A DNA stretch of 64,000 nucleotides from CAZDVQ01 sp964508975 (GTDB lineage Bacteria > Bacteroidota > Bacteroidia > Chitinophagales > Saprospiraceae). The translations under genes were made by a program, and so were the position numbers. This document shows positions 26,564 to 35,040 of the stretch, piece after piece (within the stretch, counting starts at the first letter, position 1; each line of letters begins with the position of its first letter). Under the pieces are notes generated by a model that worked only from the letters and a program-made list of their open reading frames with translations, had not been told where the DNA came from and searched no databases. The DNA is taken from assembly GCA_964508975.1 (NCBI GenBank), contig CAZDVQ010000009.1, forward strand, positions 1 through 64,000, read 5' to 3'.

Positions 26564-27496
26564 CTAGTCTTTCACCAAGATTACTACTTTATCTGTTTGC
26601 CAGAATTTCTCTGTATTCGTGATACGGATTTTGTTGCCGTTGATTTCGTACGAGTCAGCAGGGCGCTCTGGTAAAACTTCTTTGATTTGACCGTTATCAC
26701 ATGAAATAATGTCTTTATCGTAGAAGTTGATAGCGTTTTTAAGTGCCATGGTAGCACTTTTGTATTCTTTGGTCAAGCCATCGCCTACTTTTTTCAATAC
26801 ACCAGCTTTGCGCAAAGCTTTTTTGTCGCCACAAGCTACATAGGCACGGGCACATTCAGCTATGAAGTTATCGCGGTTCTGCAAATCCTTGATGGTTGTT
26901 TCCAGACGTACGTTGCTCTCGGCCAAGGATTGTTTTTCTTGCTTCAACTTTTCATAGGCACCAGCCAACTCGCCTGATTTTTCCAAGAGTTGTGATTCTA
27001 GCCTGTCCAAGGTACCGTTCATGTCATCGATAATGGTTTGGGCGTTGGCCAACTCGGCTTCTTTGGCTTTAAGCTTGGTCTCGGTTTGCTCAATCATTTT
27101 TTTCAATTGGGCATTCTCTACCTTAAACTCGTTTACCTTGTTTTGTAAAGAACGGGCGCTGCTGCGGGCACTTTCGTTGGCTTTAATCAACGCGTTGATT
27201 TGCTCCATCACGATTTCACGTTGCGAGTAATCGCCTACTTCCAACTTCTTGTTCAACTCGCGCAAGGTGCTTTCGCGCTCTGCAATCTGGCGCAAGGTAT
27301 CCTCAATAGCGTTCAAGGTTTCAATGGTCTCGGTATATTCTCCTTTAACCAGTTTTTCTTCTTCTTTCAACACGTTGTACTCTTCTTCTAACGAAGCGTA
27401 TTTCTTGTTGAGCTCTTCTAATTTTGCTTTGTCACCACATGAAGCCATAAATAATAAACTCCCAACTGCGGCGATGGCGAAAATGATTCTTTTCAT
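26564..27496 (-). CDS. Coiled-coil lipoprotein, unknown function
   Basis: 310 aa. Lipobox MASC at the N-terminus (MKRIIFAIAAVGSLLFMASC). Residues about 25-215 are almost continuous heptads (KLEELNKKYASLEEEYNVLK, KLKAKEAELANAQTIIDDMN), a long alpha-helical rod in the periplasm. A C-terminal globular part (about 215-310) includes ECARAYVACGDKKALRKAG and ends in a beta segment. Tentatively an envelope spacer or scaffold. It is 24 bp downstream of another small lipoprotein gene, likely the same operon. Confidence 0.7.
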   Translation of the reverse strand: MKRIIFAIAAVGSLLFMASCGDKAKLEELNKKYASLEEEYNVLKEEEKLVKGEYTETIETLNAIEDTLRQIAERESTLRELNKKLEVGDYSQREIVMEQINALIKANESARSSARSLQNKVNEFKVENAQLKKMIEQTETKLKAKEAELANAQTIIDDMNGTLDRLESQLLEKSGELAGAYEKLKQEKQSLAESNVRLETTIKDLQNRDNFIAECARAYVACGDKKALRKAGVLKKVGDGLTKEYKSATMALKNAINFYDKDIISCDNGQIKEVLPERPADSYEINGNKIRITNTEKFWQTDKVVILVKD

Positions 27497-27520
27497 TGTA
27501 TGCTTAGTTTTTGTGAATGC

Positions 27521-28141
27521 CTATTGTTTCAATTTCCAATATTGAAGTACATCGGTTGATTCAGCAAACAGTTTGCCATTTTTTGCATATAGTCGCCCCG
27601 GCGTTAAAATGAAGCTAATATCTGCTTCTTTTATGGGTTCAATGCTCAAACTGCTCTGCGATTTGATCACTTGACCCTTCACTTCTTTCTTCCATTTACC
27701 CGAGTTTACGTTGCCCTTGAAGTAAATTGTATCGCCGTGGCTTTCTTGTTCCATGAAGAATAAGGTCACCAGTTGGTTTTGCCCATTCATGTCGGCACTG
27801 CCTACAAATGGCGCACTACTCAGTTGTTCCCAGCTAATACTGTCAAAAGGAATTTGTTGCACCAATTCAACGGCCTCGGATACATGTGGTCCCTCCGGGA
27901 AGTCTGTAGCGTATTTCAAATAGTTGTAAACAGTTTTCGATTCAGCGGCTTCTGCCCAACTCAGTTGTTCAAGTGCCTCAAACGCTTTTTTACCCCAGGT
28001 TTCATGGTCTTTGTACTGCTGGTAAAATTGCTTGATGGTATCCATATTGTTGCTCGCCTCCGCTTTTAACCATTCGGTTTTGACCGGGTCATTACAGGCA
28101 AACATCAAGGTACAAAGGCTGAGAATAATTAGGGAACGCAT
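27521..28141 (-). CDS. Putative lipoprotein, unknown function
   Basis: 206 aa. MRSLIILSLCTLMFACND looks like a lipoprotein signal with a loose lipobox (Cys at 16). The first half is helical (WLKAEASNNMDTIKQFYQQY, about 25-85), the second half beta-rich (NQLVTLFFMEQESHGDTIYF). No family recognised. First gene of the pair with the coiled-coil lipoprotein. Confidence 0.6.
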   Translation of the reverse strand: MRSLIILSLCTLMFACNDPVKTEWLKAEASNNMDTIKQFYQQYKDHETWGKKAFEALEQLSWAEAAESKTVYNYLKYATDFPEGPHVSEAVELVQQIPFDSISWEQLSSAPFVGSADMNGQNQLVTLFFMEQESHGDTIYFKGNVNSGKWKKEVKGQVIKSQSSLSIEPIKEADISFILTPGRLYAKNGKLFAESTDVLQYWKLKQ

Positions 28142-28270
28142 TTATTAGGTATTAGGTTTTAGGTATTAGGGATTAGGTTCTAGGTATTTTAAGGAACTTA
28201 AGATATCGCTTAGGATGATAAGTTAATAACTAGCTCCTAATAAATAATACTTAATAACTAATACCTAATA
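28142..28270. repeat. ATTAGGT-type heptamer array with inverted arms
   Basis: ATTAGGTATTAGG units at 28143-28185 and their complement AATACCTAATAACTA-type units at 28232-28270, around a 45-bp spacer. The last three codons of the acyl-CoA reductase gene lie inside the array. Confidence 0.65.
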
Positions 28271-29281
28271 ACTAGTTAAAAAAGCCATCGTATCCACGTT
28301 GTCGGCATAGTCCATTAAGCCCGGACTTTGGGCCAGCCCCGGTGCAACATAGTCGATACCATCCAACACTTTGCTCGATACCACACACTGGGTTTGTGCC
28401 GCTTTTTCATGCAAGTGTTGCAGTACTTCTTCTAATTGGTCGTAAAAACTATAGTGTATGGTTGCAATGCGCGACACTTGTTCGCTCGATTCCCGCAAAA
28501 TTATACCATCCGTTACCAAGTGCGGAATGCGGTTCAACAGGTATAAGGCAAAGTTGTAGTCATAATTATTGCCCCATTTGTTGTGGCTCAACAAGGCGCT
28601 ATACTTGTTCAAAGGGCGTATCAGGCGGTCAAGGTCATAGCCTCTGGGTACCCAAATCAACGAAACGTTTCGGCAACCCAGGCCAAAATAGCTATACACA
28701 TCCTGCATTAGGTCGTCCATCATTTGCTCGTCTTCGTCGCCATGCAGCACTGCTACCGATGTCCTGTTCTTGCGAATAATATGCGGGTACTTGCCAAAGT
28801 ATTCTTCAAAGTATCGTGCGGTGTTGTCGCTGCCCGTGGCAATCACGCGGTCAAAGTCTTTCAGGCGCTCTACAATTTGGGTTTGGCCTTCTAATGCAGG
28901 CTGTGTTGCCAACATGAACTGGTACAAATACTTAAACAGCACGCTATCTTTTTCCGATAGTTTTACTTGGCATTTATGGCCTGCCACGAAAACACACAGC
29001 CAGTCGTGGAAACCCACCAGCGGAATATTTCCCGCCATCACCACGCCTACCACGGTTTCGCTTTGTGCATCCGCTACCGGGTAACGGGCAACCCAAGCGC
29101 CTAGTTTTTCAGCATCCAAAAAGGCCTCTGCGATGGCCGTTAACGATTGCCAGCTGTTGGCGGGTGTAAACCAAGGATTAGCCTGGTAGGCCAGTTGTAC
29201 CGCTTCTTCTAGGCCAGCAGGTTTAGCCAAAATATGCGTCTGTAGCGCTGATAATAATTGCAGTCGTTCGGTTAAATTCAT
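28265..29281 (-). CDS. LuxC-like acyl-CoA reductase
   Basis: 338 aa from the ATG at 29281, chosen because it follows the upstream stop by 2 bp; a start at 29326 would overlap the exonuclease gene. Aldehyde-dehydrogenase-like fold with VAGHKCQVKLSEKDSVLFKY, FDRVIATGSDNTARYFEEYF, and a catalytic Cys in YFGLGCRNVSLIWVP. LuxC-family enzymes reduce acyl-CoA to aldehyde. Here no luxDE genes are near, so a metabolic role in fatty aldehyde or alcohol formation is more likely than luminescence. Confidence 0.8.
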   Translation of the reverse strand: MNLTERLQLLSALQTHILAKPAGLEEAVQLAYQANPWFTPANSWQSLTAIAEAFLDAEKLGAWVARYPVADAQSETVVGVVMAGNIPLVGFHDWLCVFVAGHKCQVKLSEKDSVLFKYLYQFMLATQPALEGQTQIVERLKDFDRVIATGSDNTARYFEEYFGKYPHIIRKNRTSVAVLHGDEDEQMMDDLMQDVYSYFGLGCRNVSLIWVPRGYDLDRLIRPLNKYSALLSHNKWGNNYDYNFALYLLNRIPHLVTDGIILRESSEQVSRIATIHYSFYDQLEEVLQHLHEKAAQTQCVVSSKVLDGIDYVAPGLAQSPGLMDYADNVDTMAFLTSY

Positions 29282-29283
29282 GG

Positions 29284-30084
29284 CTACGACTTGTTCGCTT
29301 TGATCTGATTCAATAAATTCCGACACACTTGCTTCACCTCGGCGCTAAACTCGTTGTTGATGATCCAGTGCAGGTAAGGCTCGTGTTTGATGGCAATCTC
29401 GCCTTGGTGCTTCCCAAAGTTGAACACGATATTGCCCTTGTCATCTAGCCTGAAACGGTTTGAGGAATCAACCCGGCGTGGATCGCTGGTAAACTCATGC
29501 AGGGCTTGCATGTCGTTTTTCACGGGCGATAATAGGCTTTCACCATGCTCGTTATCCACCGTTTTACCTTCGTACATGGCTATTTGGCCTTTCAGTACCT
29601 CAGCCGTGGCCCGAACATCAGCCAGGGCATCGTGGGCGTTTTCCAGTATGTTGCCAGTGTAAAACTTGAATGCGGCCTTGAGCGTGCGGGGTTCCATCTT
29701 GTAAAATATGGCCTGCACATCAATGGTTCTGCGGCCTTCAATCCCAAATTCAATGCCCGCACGGTGAAATTCTTCCATCAACATCGGTATGTCAAAACGG
29801 TTCGAGTTGTAGCCCGCGAGGTCGGCATCTTTCAGCAGCAGGTATAGCCAAGGCGCCAATTCGGTAAAGGTCTTTTCACCGGCCACCATCTCGTCGGTAA
29901 TGCCGTGTATAGCGCTCGATTCGCTCGGTATCGGCATTTCTGGGTTCACCAGCAGGTTATATTCTTGCGGTTTACCTTTCACCGGGTACTTGATAATCGC
30001 GATTTGAACAATACGGTCGGTTAAAATATTCAGTCCGGTCGATTCTATATCAAAAAAGCAAAGGTCTTTGTCGAGCTTGAACAT
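29284..30084 (-). CDS. DnaQ-like 3'-5' exonuclease (DEDDh)
   Basis: 266 aa. Exo I FFDIESTGL (about 10-18), Exo II GYNSNRFDIPML (about 95) and Exo III HDALADVRAT (about 150) give the four acidic residues and the His. The C-terminal 60 residues (FNFGKHQGEIAIKHEPYLHW) resemble the short domain that follows the nuclease in Bacteroidota ExoX-like proteins. It degrades DNA or RNA from the 3' end in repair or processing. It is translationally close to the acyl-CoA reductase gene (2 bp). Confidence 0.85.
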   Translation of the reverse strand: MFKLDKDLCFFDIESTGLNILTDRIVQIAIIKYPVKGKPQEYNLLVNPEMPIPSESSAIHGITDEMVAGEKTFTELAPWLYLLLKDADLAGYNSNRFDIPMLMEEFHRAGIEFGIEGRRTIDVQAIFYKMEPRTLKAAFKFYTGNILENAHDALADVRATAEVLKGQIAMYEGKTVDNEHGESLLSPVKNDMQALHEFTSDPRRVDSSNRFRLDDKGNIVFNFGKHQGEIAIKHEPYLHWIINNEFSAEVKQVCRNLLNQIKANKS

Positions 30085-30161
30085 GGTAAAGTTTTGGGTT
30101 AAAGGGCTTGCTGGCCGGTCGTTTCACCGCGAAGTTCGGCAAATTGGACGACAATTTTATG

Positions 30162-30272
30162 TTTTTTGGGCGCGTCCCTGCTGCGCAGGGTCGGTGTCCT
30201 CCGGGGTTCGCTATTCGCTCCGTGCTGCGCACCGCGGCTATCGCCGCGCCCTCCGGCCCCCTCGCGCTTGGC
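30162..30272 (+). repeat. GC-rich extragenic repeat, copy G
   Basis: TTTTTTGGGCGCGTCCC, CCTGCTGCGCAGG hairpin, then GGGGTTCGCTATTCGCTCCG, GTGCTGCGCAC and GCGGCTATCGCCGC. One of the best matches to the family core. Confidence 0.8.
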
Positions 30273-30758
30273 CTACGGGGTCATTAAGCTTTTTACCAAT
30301 GCCTCCAACTCGGGCTGGGTAAATTCTTGCTCTTTAAACAGGTAAACGTTATCGCTGCTGCGCACCAGCAAACTGGCTGGTATTGAACCTTCCCAGGCTG
30401 GACTAATATCATCAATGTACTCCGCGGGTTTACCCAACAATAGGTAAACAGGCTGCTTAATTTGTTGGGCCTCCACAAATGGAATCAGTTTGCTGTCTTT
30501 CTGCCTTTCAAAGTCAACGCTCACGAATACCAACTTGAAGGGCTGGTCTTTGTACTGCTCTGCCACGGCTATGAAATAGGGCATTTCCGCCACGCAAGGT
30601 CTACACCAGGTTGCCCAAAAGTTGTACAACACCAAGGTGTCGCCAGTGTTTTTGGCTTCTGCCAACAGTTGTTCTACGGTATAGTTGGGCACTTGCACTT
30701 GGGCTTGGCTATTTAAGGCCAACATAAAGGCAATCGCGAGGACTATTTGTTTCAGCAT
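30273..30758 (-). CDS. TlpA-like thioredoxin-fold protein
   Basis: 161 aa. Signal peptide (MLKQIVLAIAFMLALNSQAQ) and a single thioredoxin domain with active site WCRPC in NFWATWCRPCVAEMPYF. The cis-Pro loop is in IPASLLV. A periplasmic thiol reductant is expected, for example for cytochrome maturation or disulfide repair. It starts 5 bp after pyrD, so it is expressed with it. Confidence 0.82.
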   Translation of the reverse strand: MLKQIVLAIAFMLALNSQAQVQVPNYTVEQLLAEAKNTGDTLVLYNFWATWCRPCVAEMPYFIAVAEQYKDQPFKLVFVSVDFERQKDSKLIPFVEAQQIKQPVYLLLGKPAEYIDDISPAWEGSIPASLLVRSSDNVYLFKEQEFTQPELEALVKSLMTP

Positions 30759-30763
30759 ATTAA

Positions 30764-31801
30764 TTACTTGACCAGGCCTTTCAAAATCTGTTTTACTAGA
30801 CCTGGACCTTCATAAATCAAGCCAGAATACACTTGTACCAAGCTGGCCCCTGCATCAAGCTTGGCCTTGGCATCGGCAGCGTTTTGTATGCCGCCCACTG
30901 CAATGATAGGGAAAGCACCGCCAGATTTACTGTGCAAGTATTTAATCACCTCGGTCGAGCGTGATGTAAGTGGCTTACCACTCAATCCACCGGCACCAAT
31001 GTTTTCCAACTCGGCGGCGGGTGTTTTCAAGTTGTTGCGCTCAATAGTAGTGTTGGTGGCTATTACGCCTTGAATGCCCGTTACGCGTACAATTTCTATA
31101 ATATCATCTAACTGCTCGTTAGATAGGTCTGGGGCTATTTTCAGCAAGATGGGCCGAGGTTTGGCTTTTTGCTTGTTCAAGGTTTGCAAGCCATTGAGCA
31201 AGGCTTTCAGGGGCTCTTTTTCTTGTAATTCGCGCAGGTTAGGCGTGTTGGGCGAGCTCACGTTCACCACGAAATAGTCGACATGCGGGTGTAGTTTATC
31301 GTAGCAGATGGCGTAATCGCTCAGCGCATGCTCGTTTTCAGTTACTTTGTTCTTGCCAATATTCCCCCCGATGATGAGGCCGCGTTCTTGTAGTTTCTTG
31401 AGGTTCTCCACTACGGCATCTGCACCGTGGTTGTTGAAACCCATGCGGTTAATGATACCTTGGTCGGCAGGCAAGCGGAACAAACGTGGTTTGGGGTTAC
31501 CGTCTTGTGGTTTAGGTGTAACGGTACCAATTTCGATGAAGCCAAAACCCATGGCCGACATCACCTCTACGTGCTCGGCATTTTTATCAAAACCAGCGGC
31601 TAAGCCTACGGGGTTCGGGAATTTTAAGCCCCATAGTTCCCGCTCTAACGATGGGTGTTGGTAGCTGTAAAATTGCTTGAAAATATAACGCAAAGGCTTG
31701 ATGCCCAATACCCAATGGGCTAGCGATAGGGTAGTGAGGTGTGCTTGCTCAGGGTCGAGCCTGAACACGAATGGTTTGACAAAAAGTTTGTAAATGTTCA
31801 T
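30764..31801 (-). CDS. pyrD: Dihydroorotate dehydrogenase (quinone), class 2
   Basis: 345 aa from the internal ATG (MNIYKLFVKPFVFRLDPEQA); the longer reading adds seven residues only. Class 2 features: N-terminal membrane-associating helix, GAGGLSGKPL, NVSSPNTPNLRELQ with the catalytic Ser, GGNIGKNK and IIAVGGIQNAADAKAKLDAGASLVQVYSGLIYEGP. It oxidises dihydroorotate to orotate with quinone in pyrimidine synthesis at the inner membrane. Confidence 0.95.
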   Translation of the reverse strand: MNIYKLFVKPFVFRLDPEQAHLTTLSLAHWVLGIKPLRYIFKQFYSYQHPSLERELWGLKFPNPVGLAAGFDKNAEHVEVMSAMGFGFIEIGTVTPKPQDGNPKPRLFRLPADQGIINRMGFNNHGADAVVENLKKLQERGLIIGGNIGKNKVTENEHALSDYAICYDKLHPHVDYFVVNVSSPNTPNLRELQEKEPLKALLNGLQTLNKQKAKPRPILLKIAPDLSNEQLDDIIEIVRVTGIQGVIATNTTIERNNLKTPAAELENIGAGGLSGKPLTSRSTEVIKYLHSKSGGAFPIIAVGGIQNAADAKAKLDAGASLVQVYSGLIYEGPGLVKQILKGLVK

Positions 31802-31934
31802 CAGTTGTGCTTCTGGCCACAAAAGTAAGATTTATTCATGTAACCCATTGTTCATATACCGAAAAATAGCCCGGGATGATACTATAAGCGCACCGAGTTC
31901 TAGACATTGGGATGCCTGAACGAAGTTAAGGGCA

Positions 31935-31991
31935 GGAGTTGAGCAGTCGCAAAGCCTGGTTGGGGAACGAATACCGTTCTGCGACTACTCC
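31935..31991. other. Imperfect long hairpin in an otherwise empty intergenic region
   Basis: GGAGT...GTCGCA at 31935-31951 pairs with TGCGAC...ACTCC at 31980-31991 across an asymmetric internal loop. The rest of 31802-32174 (about 370 bp) has no ORF; it changes from mixed to strongly AT-rich near 32010, where the accessory patch begins. Could be a structured RNA or a relic of integration. Confidence 0.35.
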
Positions 31992-32174
31992 TAGATCTTA
32001 CAAGCTATTAAAGACTGTCTGTCCATAGTTTTAAAAAAAATAGTGCCTTTCTGAATTCTCATGAGTATTAATGTTACTTATCAACATAATGTGAGTAACT
32101 TTTTAGATTACATATCATCGTAAAGTTATACTTTTATCGAAAATAAATACCTAAAATAGTTAAACAAGAGTACA

Positions 32175-32657
32175 ATGCTTTTAAATGAATCACTCCTTGA
32201 ATTTTACAATCATGTTGACAAAAACAAAATTTTGCCGACAGATGTCAAAAATCATGTTTGTCAATTAATTCTTGATAAATACCCAGATATTTTAATTGCT
32301 CAAAAAATTCTACTAGAGTTTCATGGAGTAATGGAGCAGCAAACGGAAATTAAGGATATTTGGGATTTGCAACACGATAAACAATTGACTAAAGTATGGG
32401 ACACATTGATTTATTCCTACCCTACAATTAATCCTGATTTGCTTAAAGCTATTTCTGCCCAGAAATGGTACGTTGAAAAACCTTGCTATGACAGAATAGC
32501 AATCAACTATTACAACACTTTAGTTAAAACGATTCTAGAGCTACACCTTATAAGGCAAGGTGCACATGATACTTTTCTAGAAAATGAATCTTTCATTTGT
32601 AAATATTATGAACTAGAGTTCATGCTGAAAAGAGATGAAGAGTGGCTGCATATATAG
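32175..32657 (+). CDS. Hypothetical protein
   Basis: 160 aa, mostly helical, acidic and Leu/Ile-rich, no signal or TM. N-terminal half like a small all-helical DUF (SLLEFYNHVDKNKILPTDVK, DKYPDILIAQKILLEF). No family recognised. Clearly AT-richer than the flanking housekeeping genes, which suggests recent transfer. Confidence 0.55.
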   Translation: MLLNESLLEFYNHVDKNKILPTDVKNHVCQLILDKYPDILIAQKILLEFHGVMEQQTEIKDIWDLQHDKQLTKVWDTLIYSYPTINPDLLKAISAQKWYVEKPCYDRIAINYYNTLVKTILELHLIRQGAHDTFLENESFICKYYELEFMLKRDEEWLHI

Positions 32658-32849
32658 AGTTGGCTGATATATTAAGGAAATAGATTGACCATTCAAAACT
32701 AAGGACAACTTATTCTAATCAATTTGACCCAACTAAATCTAAATTATAGCAAATTCTGGTAAATATATCTGATTGATGTAAATCTGTATAAGTAATTAAC
32801 ATAAATTGCGTAAATATTAAAATATTTTATCTCAAATTTCTTGAAATTT

Positions 32850-33893
32850 ATGAGTAAGAACAAAGACAAAAAAAAAGTATTATTTCATTTATTTTCCAAT
32901 AACTTGGAATGGATAAAAGAGCACCCATCAATTAAATTTACTCCAGATTTTTCAAATGGTTATATTTGTCCTTTATGCTTAAATTTATTTTACGAAAAGG
33001 ATTTGGACAGTTCTTTACCTAATTATTTAACATTGGAAGATATTCCCCCAAGATCTCTGGGCGGGAAGCCATTGTGTCTCACATGCAAAAGCTGTAATAA
33101 TAAAAGTGGGCACGAATTAGATGTACATCTCGTAAATACGATATTGATGAATGATTTATCAATGCTATTACCAAATTCAAAAACACGTACCTCATTTCAC
33201 TTTGACAAACATAGGGCAGATGGAATCTTTGAAGTAGACGAAAATGGTACATTAAAGTTAAATATTCTGTCAGAAAGTACTGATCCAAAACACTTAAAGA
33301 TGATAATGAAAAATATACTATCTCATCAGGGAGTTTACCAGTCGATTTTTCCGGATAGAAGTAGTATTTTTCAACTGTTGAAATCTTTAACAGTCGATAT
33401 TGAATTTAAAAAAAATGTGATAGAAAGACGTGCAGAAGTAGCATTGCTAAGAATAGCATACTTACTAGCTTTTTCAACGTTTGGGAATGGATTTCTTACC
33501 ATTGCAGAACTCTGTAAAGTTCGAGAGCAAATTTTAAATCCTGATAAAGAAATTTTACCCAAAGTGTTTTGGTTAAAAGTAACTGTCCCTGAAGAGTGTG
33601 CGGGTTTAAACATAATTACTCTCCCGGAAGAATTGAAGTGTTTTCTTGTTGTATTCAACTTAATTACGGAGAGTCGGTCAATGCAATGTGCAATTGTATT
33701 GCCAGGACCAACAATGCCTGGGCTTAAAGTCTATGATTTTCTTTCAAATGAACTATGCAATGGGGACGAATCGGTGGTGCATAAAGCCGTAATCGAGCAT
33801 CTTCCGGAATTAAACTATTTACATAAAAAAGAGTTCTCTTTTTTGAGTAGGTGGTATTGGCAAAAATATTCCAAGGATGCCCAATGGAAATAA
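32850..33893 (+). CDS. HNH-like zinc-ribbon protein (possible nuclease)
   Basis: 347 aa from the ATG at 32850 (a TTG three codons earlier is possible). CPLCLN (about 40) and LTCKSCNNKSGHELDVHL (about 77-94) give two Cys pairs around LTLEDIPPRSLGG; this is the layout of HNH-type zinc domains, where the EDIPP acid and the N-x-x-S-G-H part would be near the active site. The remaining 250 residues are mixed alpha/beta and unassigned. AT-rich, between two other orphan genes, so possibly part of a mobile or defence cluster. Confidence 0.65.
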   Translation: MSKNKDKKKVLFHLFSNNLEWIKEHPSIKFTPDFSNGYICPLCLNLFYEKDLDSSLPNYLTLEDIPPRSLGGKPLCLTCKSCNNKSGHELDVHLVNTILMNDLSMLLPNSKTRTSFHFDKHRADGIFEVDENGTLKLNILSESTDPKHLKMIMKNILSHQGVYQSIFPDRSSIFQLLKSLTVDIEFKKNVIERRAEVALLRIAYLLAFSTFGNGFLTIAELCKVREQILNPDKEILPKVFWLKVTVPEECAGLNIITLPEELKCFLVVFNLITESRSMQCAIVLPGPTMPGLKVYDFLSNELCNGDESVVHKAVIEHLPELNYLHKKEFSFLSRWYWQKYSKDAQWK

Positions 33894-33958
33894 TCATTTT
33901 GTTTAAGGTAACAAAATATTAATTCGTTTTAAGTCTTTCAAAATCTAAATAATAGACT

Positions 33959-34660
33959 ATGCCATCAAGATTTAACGTCAAAGAAAAAGTTGGCGCAAAA
34001 CTTCAAGAAATTTTCTCTGAAAACGGAAAATATTCAAAACTTACCATGCAGGGCATTAATGTGGTTGAGCGAAAATTTGCATATATCCATCATTTAGAAA
34101 CAGAGTCGTTACTTTTCGTTGGACTAAACCCTTCAAATGGCGAATTAATACAAGATGATCACCGGTATTACAATTTGCAACAAACCGGAGGTAATGGTTA
34201 TCCTAAATTCTGGAAACCTTTTGAAATTATTGCTCAAGATGTAGGCATAACATGGACACACCTTGATCTGCTTGGTGTGAGGGAAACTAAACAAGAAGTA
34301 ATTAAGTCGTTGTTTGATAGTAGCCTAGGAGTAGAGTTCATATATCAACATCTAATGGAAGTGTCAATGCCTTGCCTTGAAGGTGCGAAGCCTAAAATTA
34401 TCGTGGTTGCTAATACACTTGCCAGATTATTTCTAGGCAAAGACAAAACAGCCGATGGAAAGCACAATGTCTGGATGGGGTATGATTTTATATTTGATGA
34501 TGAACTGGGCACTTACGTTATAACGACTGAAGGTCCACTCAATGGCACCCCTGTATTTTTTTCAAGCATGCTTAGTGGACAAAGAGCATTAGACAATGGT
34601 TCTGAAGAAAGGCTTATTTGGCAAATCAAGCGCATCGTAAAATTGATGGAAATGCAATAG
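33959..34660 (+). CDS. DUF1643/uracil-DNA-glycosylase-like protein
   Basis: 233 aa. LLFVGLNPSNGELIQDDHRY (about 49-68) resembles the start of DUF1643 and UDG-like folds (GLNPS with a following Asp-Asp). HLDLLGVRET, IIVVANTLARLF and a final SSMLSGQRALD continue the Rossmann-like pattern. A glycosylase His is not evident. It follows the HNH-like gene by 65 bp in the same AT-rich patch. Confidence 0.5.
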   Translation: MPSRFNVKEKVGAKLQEIFSENGKYSKLTMQGINVVERKFAYIHHLETESLLFVGLNPSNGELIQDDHRYYNLQQTGGNGYPKFWKPFEIIAQDVGITWTHLDLLGVRETKQEVIKSLFDSSLGVEFIYQHLMEVSMPCLEGAKPKIIVVANTLARLFLGKDKTADGKHNVWMGYDFIFDDELGTYVITTEGPLNGTPVFFSSMLSGQRALDNGSEERLIWQIKRIVKLMEMQ

Positions 34661-34707
34661 GTTTTGATTGCAGGCTGCATTATCTCCACCATTGACCTGG
34701 ATACAAT

Positions 34708-34860
34708 TTATCCCACTGCAGTGATGGCATCGAGGTTGTAAAAAGATGTCATGTAATTTTTACTTTCTGCGGCAGTTGTTTCCATTTTGGAAATAACTGC
34801 GCTTTCAAGCAATTCACCCGACTCAAAGATATTTTTAAGGAGTTTGCTCACTGCGGAACA
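34708..34860 (-). pseudogene. Remnant of a RhuM-family (virulence RhuM/phage-type) gene
   Basis: Read on the minus strand from 34860: VSKLLKNIFESGELLESAVI, then SKMETTAAESKNYMTSFYNLDAITAVG, ended by TAA where the family would continue VGYRVNS. This is the middle of RhuM/KilA-N-associated proteins. Both sides are missing; the 5' side stops at the GC-rich repeat at 34864. Confidence 0.6.
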
Positions 34861-34863
34861 CTA

Positions 34864-34994
34864 TTCGCGTGAGCGATGCAAAGGGGTGGCGCAACGCGCC
34901 AGACCAAGCCCGCAGGGCGCAGGGCCGAACGACAGTGAGCCCCGACGCGTAGCGACCCTGCGGCGCAGCTGCGCACGCAGGGGCACGCCCAAAA
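34864..34994 (-). repeat. GC-rich extragenic repeat, copy H
   Basis: Minus strand begins TTTTGGGCGTGCCCCTGCG and includes the hairpin CTGCGTGCGCAGCTGCGCC and the block GGGGCTCACTGTCGTTCGGC. Adjacent to the RhuM remnant. Confidence 0.7.
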
Positions 34995-35020
34995 CAAAAA
35001 ACGGGCCACTAGGGCCCGTT
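34994..35020 (-). terminator. Intrinsic terminator of the acyl-CoA dehydrogenase gene
   Basis: Stem AACGGGCC/GGCCCGTT followed by TTTTTTG on the minus strand, 20 nt past the stop. Confidence 0.85.
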
Positions 35021-35040
35021 CTGATTCGTTTTTCGACTAT

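Noticed and set aside
28265..29281. Part of a luminescence (lux) operon
   Set aside because: Only the LuxC-like reductase is present; no luxA, luxB, luxD or luxE nearby.
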